From Candidatus Glassiibacteriota bacterium (lineage in GTDB: Bacteria > Gemmatimonadota > Glassbacteria > GWA2-58-10): a stretch of DNA of 6,446 nt. The stretch spans positions 1 to 6,446 of the forward strand of contig JAFGTO010000171.1 in assembly GCA_016934095.1 (NCBI GenBank), given 5' to 3'. The position numbers and the translations under genes are program-made. This document shows positions 4,854 to 6,446 of the stretch, in pieces; within the stretch, counting starts at the first letter, position 1; each line of letters starts with the position of its first letter. Below the pieces are notes generated by a model, which was not told the origin of the DNA, made no database searches, and saw nothing but the letters and a program-made list of their open reading frames with translations.

Positions 4854-6374
4854 TTATTTCAGGATGACCATGCCTGTAGCCTGCTCGACCGCCCTGCCGG
4901 CGGCCTCGAGCAGGCCGGCCGGGCTGACACCCAGGTAAAAGATACCCAGGAAACAGACCGTGAGGGCCAGGGCCAGGGGGATGGAAAAGGGGATCCGCGG
5001 CAGGGACTTTTCGCTCTCGCGCATGTACATTTGCACTGTTACCCGCAGGTAGTAGTACGCGCTGACCGCGCTGTTCAGCACCCCGATCACGGCCAGCCAG
5101 ACCAGGCCGCGGTCGATGGCTGCGGTAAAGACGTAGAACTTGCCCATGAACCCGCCGGTGGGCGGGATGCCGGCCAGGGAGAACATGAAAACCGCCATGG
5201 CAGCACCCAGCACCGGGTAACCGTACCCGGTGCCGCGCACCTGCTCCAGGGTCTCCATGGGCCTGCCGCCGCGCTCCAGGTAAATCAGCACCCCGAACGC
5301 CCCGACATTCATCAGCGTATATACCACCAGGTAATAGAGCAGGGAGAGCAGCACCCTCTGCTGCACGGCAAGGCCCGGCTCAGGGCTGAGGGAGGCCAGG
5401 GCCACCAGCAGGTAGCCGGCGTGGGCGATACTGCTGTAGGCCAGCATCCTCTTGATACTGCCCTGGAAGATAGCCGCCAGGTTGCCCAGGGTCATGGTGG
5501 CCACCGCCAGGGCCCAGAGCACGGGCAGCCAGTGATGGGCCAGCGGGTGGAAGCCGATCACCAGCAGGCGGGCCAGCACGGCGAAAGCCGCCGCCTTGAC
5601 CGCTACCGCCATGAAAGTTGTTACCGGCAGGGGAGCGCCCTCGTAGGCATCCGGGACCCACATGTGGAACGGCACCGCCGAGACCTTGAAAAACAAGCCC
5701 ACCAGTACCAGGCCCAGCCCGGCGAGGGCGACCTTGCCTGCGCCGGGCATCCCGCCGCTGTCCGCCAGCGCTACGGCAATCTGCTCCATCCGAGTGCTGC
5801 CGGCTATCCCGTAGGTCAGCGCGATCCCGTAGACCAGGAAGCCGGAAGCGAAAGCCCCGATCAGGAAATATTTTGCTGCCGCCTCACTGCCTCGCTGGTC
5901 GTGCCGGCGGATGCCCACCAGCACGTAGACAGCCAGGCTCATGGTCTCCAGGCCCACCAGCAGCACCACCAGGTCCGTGGTGTTGACCATCACCATCATG
6001 CCGAAAACGGCCAGCACGATCAGGGCGTAGTATTCGCCGGCAAAAGTTTTCAGTTTCCCGGTCAGCCTGCTCGAGAGCAGGATGCACAATACCGCGCCGG
6101 CGCAGAGCAGCAGGTTGAAAAAGATGGCGAAGCGGTCGACCCGCAGCAGGCCGCTGAAAGTGTCCGGGTCGAACCCCCTGGGGAAGCTGAACCACTGCCA
6201 GAGTGTCATGCCGGCGCTTACTGCCAGGCCGAGCACGCTCAGTACCGCAGCCGCCGGCCCGATATCGCGCCGCAGGGTCCCCACCCGGCCCACCATTGCA
6301 AGCAGCAGCACGAAGCCTGCAGTGGTCGCCACGGTCAACAGGGGGAAAACCGTATTCCAGTCGGTTTGGAGCAT
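4854..6374 (-). CDS. nuoN: NADH-quinone oxidoreductase subunit N
   Basis: This 506-residue, highly hydrophobic protein is the antiporter-like subunit N of respiratory complex I (NDH-1), a proton-translocating part of the membrane arm. Residues about 134-432 form the proton-antiporter domain. Family hallmarks include FFKVSAVPFHMWVPDAYEGA (228-247) and KRMLAYSSIAHAGYLLVAL (308-326). The charged residues of the proton path are in place: Glu143, Lys168, Lys230, Lys260 and Lys412. From family knowledge they correspond to Glu133, Lys158, Lys217, Lys247 and Lys395 of the E. coli subunit. The length is normal for the family and I see no truncation. The ATG start is fixed by an in-frame TAA five codons upstream (6387-6389). 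The ribosome site is weak, a GAG only 3 bases from the ATG. No nuoM is recognisable upstream in the window; instead there is an AT-rich stretch with a promoter candidate. The zinc-ribbon gene follows after 93 bp. Confidence 0.95.
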   Translation of the reverse strand: MLQTDWNTVFPLLTVATTAGFVLLLAMVGRVGTLRRDIGPAAAVLSVLGLAVSAGMTLWQWFSFPRGFDPDTFSGLLRVDRFAIFFNLLLCAGAVLCILLSSRLTGKLKTFAGEYYALIVLAVFGMMVMVNTTDLVVLLVGLETMSLAVYVLVGIRRHDQRGSEAAAKYFLIGAFASGFLVYGIALTYGIAGSTRMEQIAVALADSGGMPGAGKVALAGLGLVLVGLFFKVSAVPFHMWVPDAYEGAPLPVTTFMAVAVKAAAFAVLARLLVIGFHPLAHHWLPVLWALAVATMTLGNLAAIFQGSIKRMLAYSSIAHAGYLLVALASLSPEPGLAVQQRVLLSLLYYLVVYTLMNVGAFGVLIYLERGGRPMETLEQVRGTGYGYPVLGAAMAVFMFSLAGIPPTGGFMGKFYVFTAAIDRGLVWLAVIGVLNSAVSAYYYLRVTVQMYMRESEKSLPRIPFSIPLALALTVCFLGIFYLGVSPAGLLEAAGRAVEQATGMVILK

Positions 6375-6389
6375 TTTCTCAGGGCTTTA

Positions 6390-6418
6390 ATAATACTAGG
6401 TTAAGTAAATATTGACAA
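6390..6418 (-). promoter_or_regulatory. Sigma70-like promoter directly upstream of nuoN
   Basis: Read on the minus strand, TTGTCA (6413-6418) and TATTAT (6390-6395) are separated by exactly 17 bases. Each matches its consensus at five of six positions. Transcription would start near 6383, leaving a very short leader of about 9 bases before the nuoN ATG, consistent with the weak ribosome site. AT-rich DNA can produce such matches by chance, but spacing and position both fit. Confidence 0.5.
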
Positions 6419-6440
6419 GATTTTGAGGTCTGATTAAATT
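6412..6440 (+). promoter_or_regulatory. Plus-strand promoter candidate facing out of the window
   Basis: TTGACA (6412-6417) is a perfect -35 box, followed after 17 bases by TAAATT (6435-6440), which matches the -10 consensus at four of six positions. Its -35 box overlaps that of the opposing nuoN promoter candidate. If real it would drive a rightward gene beginning beyond 6446, which cannot be seen here. Confidence 0.35.
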
Positions 6441-6446
6441 TACATA

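Noticed and set aside
4824..6404. 526-codon plus-strand open frame opposite nuoN
   Set aside because: Its translation is rich in Gln, His and Gly with no recognisable domain, as expected for the antisense of a GC-rich membrane-protein gene. NuoN on the other strand is unmistakable.
6381..6446. Minus-strand open frame reaching a TGA just before the nuoN ATG, as a possible NuoM tail
   Set aside because: Its AT-rich codons differ from all neighbouring genes and the residues do not resemble a NuoM end. It cannot be fully excluded without sequence to the right.
1..6446. Mobile elements, CRISPR arrays, defence genes or a toxin-antitoxin pair
   Set aside because: No transposase, terminal repeats, regular spaced repeats, or recognisable defence or toxin domains are present. 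The zinc-ribbon membrane protein alone does not support a defence role.

Overview
The window is a GC-rich stretch of bacterial chromosome carrying five protein genes. Secretion signals, a periplasmic-type M48 protease, a respiratory complex I subunit and sigma70-like promoters fit a Gram-negative-like, respiring bacterium from a GC-rich environmental lineage. The phylum cannot be fixed from the sequence; a resemblance of the secreted protein to proteins of environmental phyla is only my recollection. No IS element, CRISPR array, tRNA, rRNA or phage gene was found.

Layout. Positions 1-220 hold no recognisable gene, only two small inverted repeats. A minus-strand gene (221-1942) encodes an exported M48 zinc metalloprotease with an Ada-like Cys/His zinc-binding segment inserted before the catalytic domain. 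A 335-bp divergent intergenic region (1943-2277) follows, with a good sigma70 promoter for the protease, two perfect inverted repeats, and a weaker promoter candidate facing the other way. The plus-strand gene at 2278-3927 encodes a secreted protein of apparent (alpha/alpha)6-barrel type, probably carbohydrate-active. A 115-bp gap with two mutually exclusive stem-loops leads to a DUF1232 (YkvA-like) gene (4043-4624). That gene's 3' end overlaps by 62 bp the 3' end of a minus-strand gene for a 65-residue zinc-ribbon membrane protein (4563-4760), which starts at TTG. Upstream of it on the same strand is nuoN (4854-6374), the NADH-quinone oxidoreductase antiporter-like subunit. The right edge (6375-6446) is strikingly AT-rich and holds two back-to-back promoter candidates whose -35 boxes overlap.

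The genes do not form one obvious pathway. The protease and the secreted barrel protein both act outside the cytoplasm and share a divergent control region. NuoN belongs to the proton-pumping membrane arm of complex I, and the zinc-ribbon protein may be a distal gene of its transcript. I see no convincing new multi-gene system. The most unusual points are the Ada-like/M48 fusion, the apparent separation of nuoN from nuoM with its own promoter, the overlapping convergent gene pair, and the competing stem-loops ahead of the DUF1232 gene.
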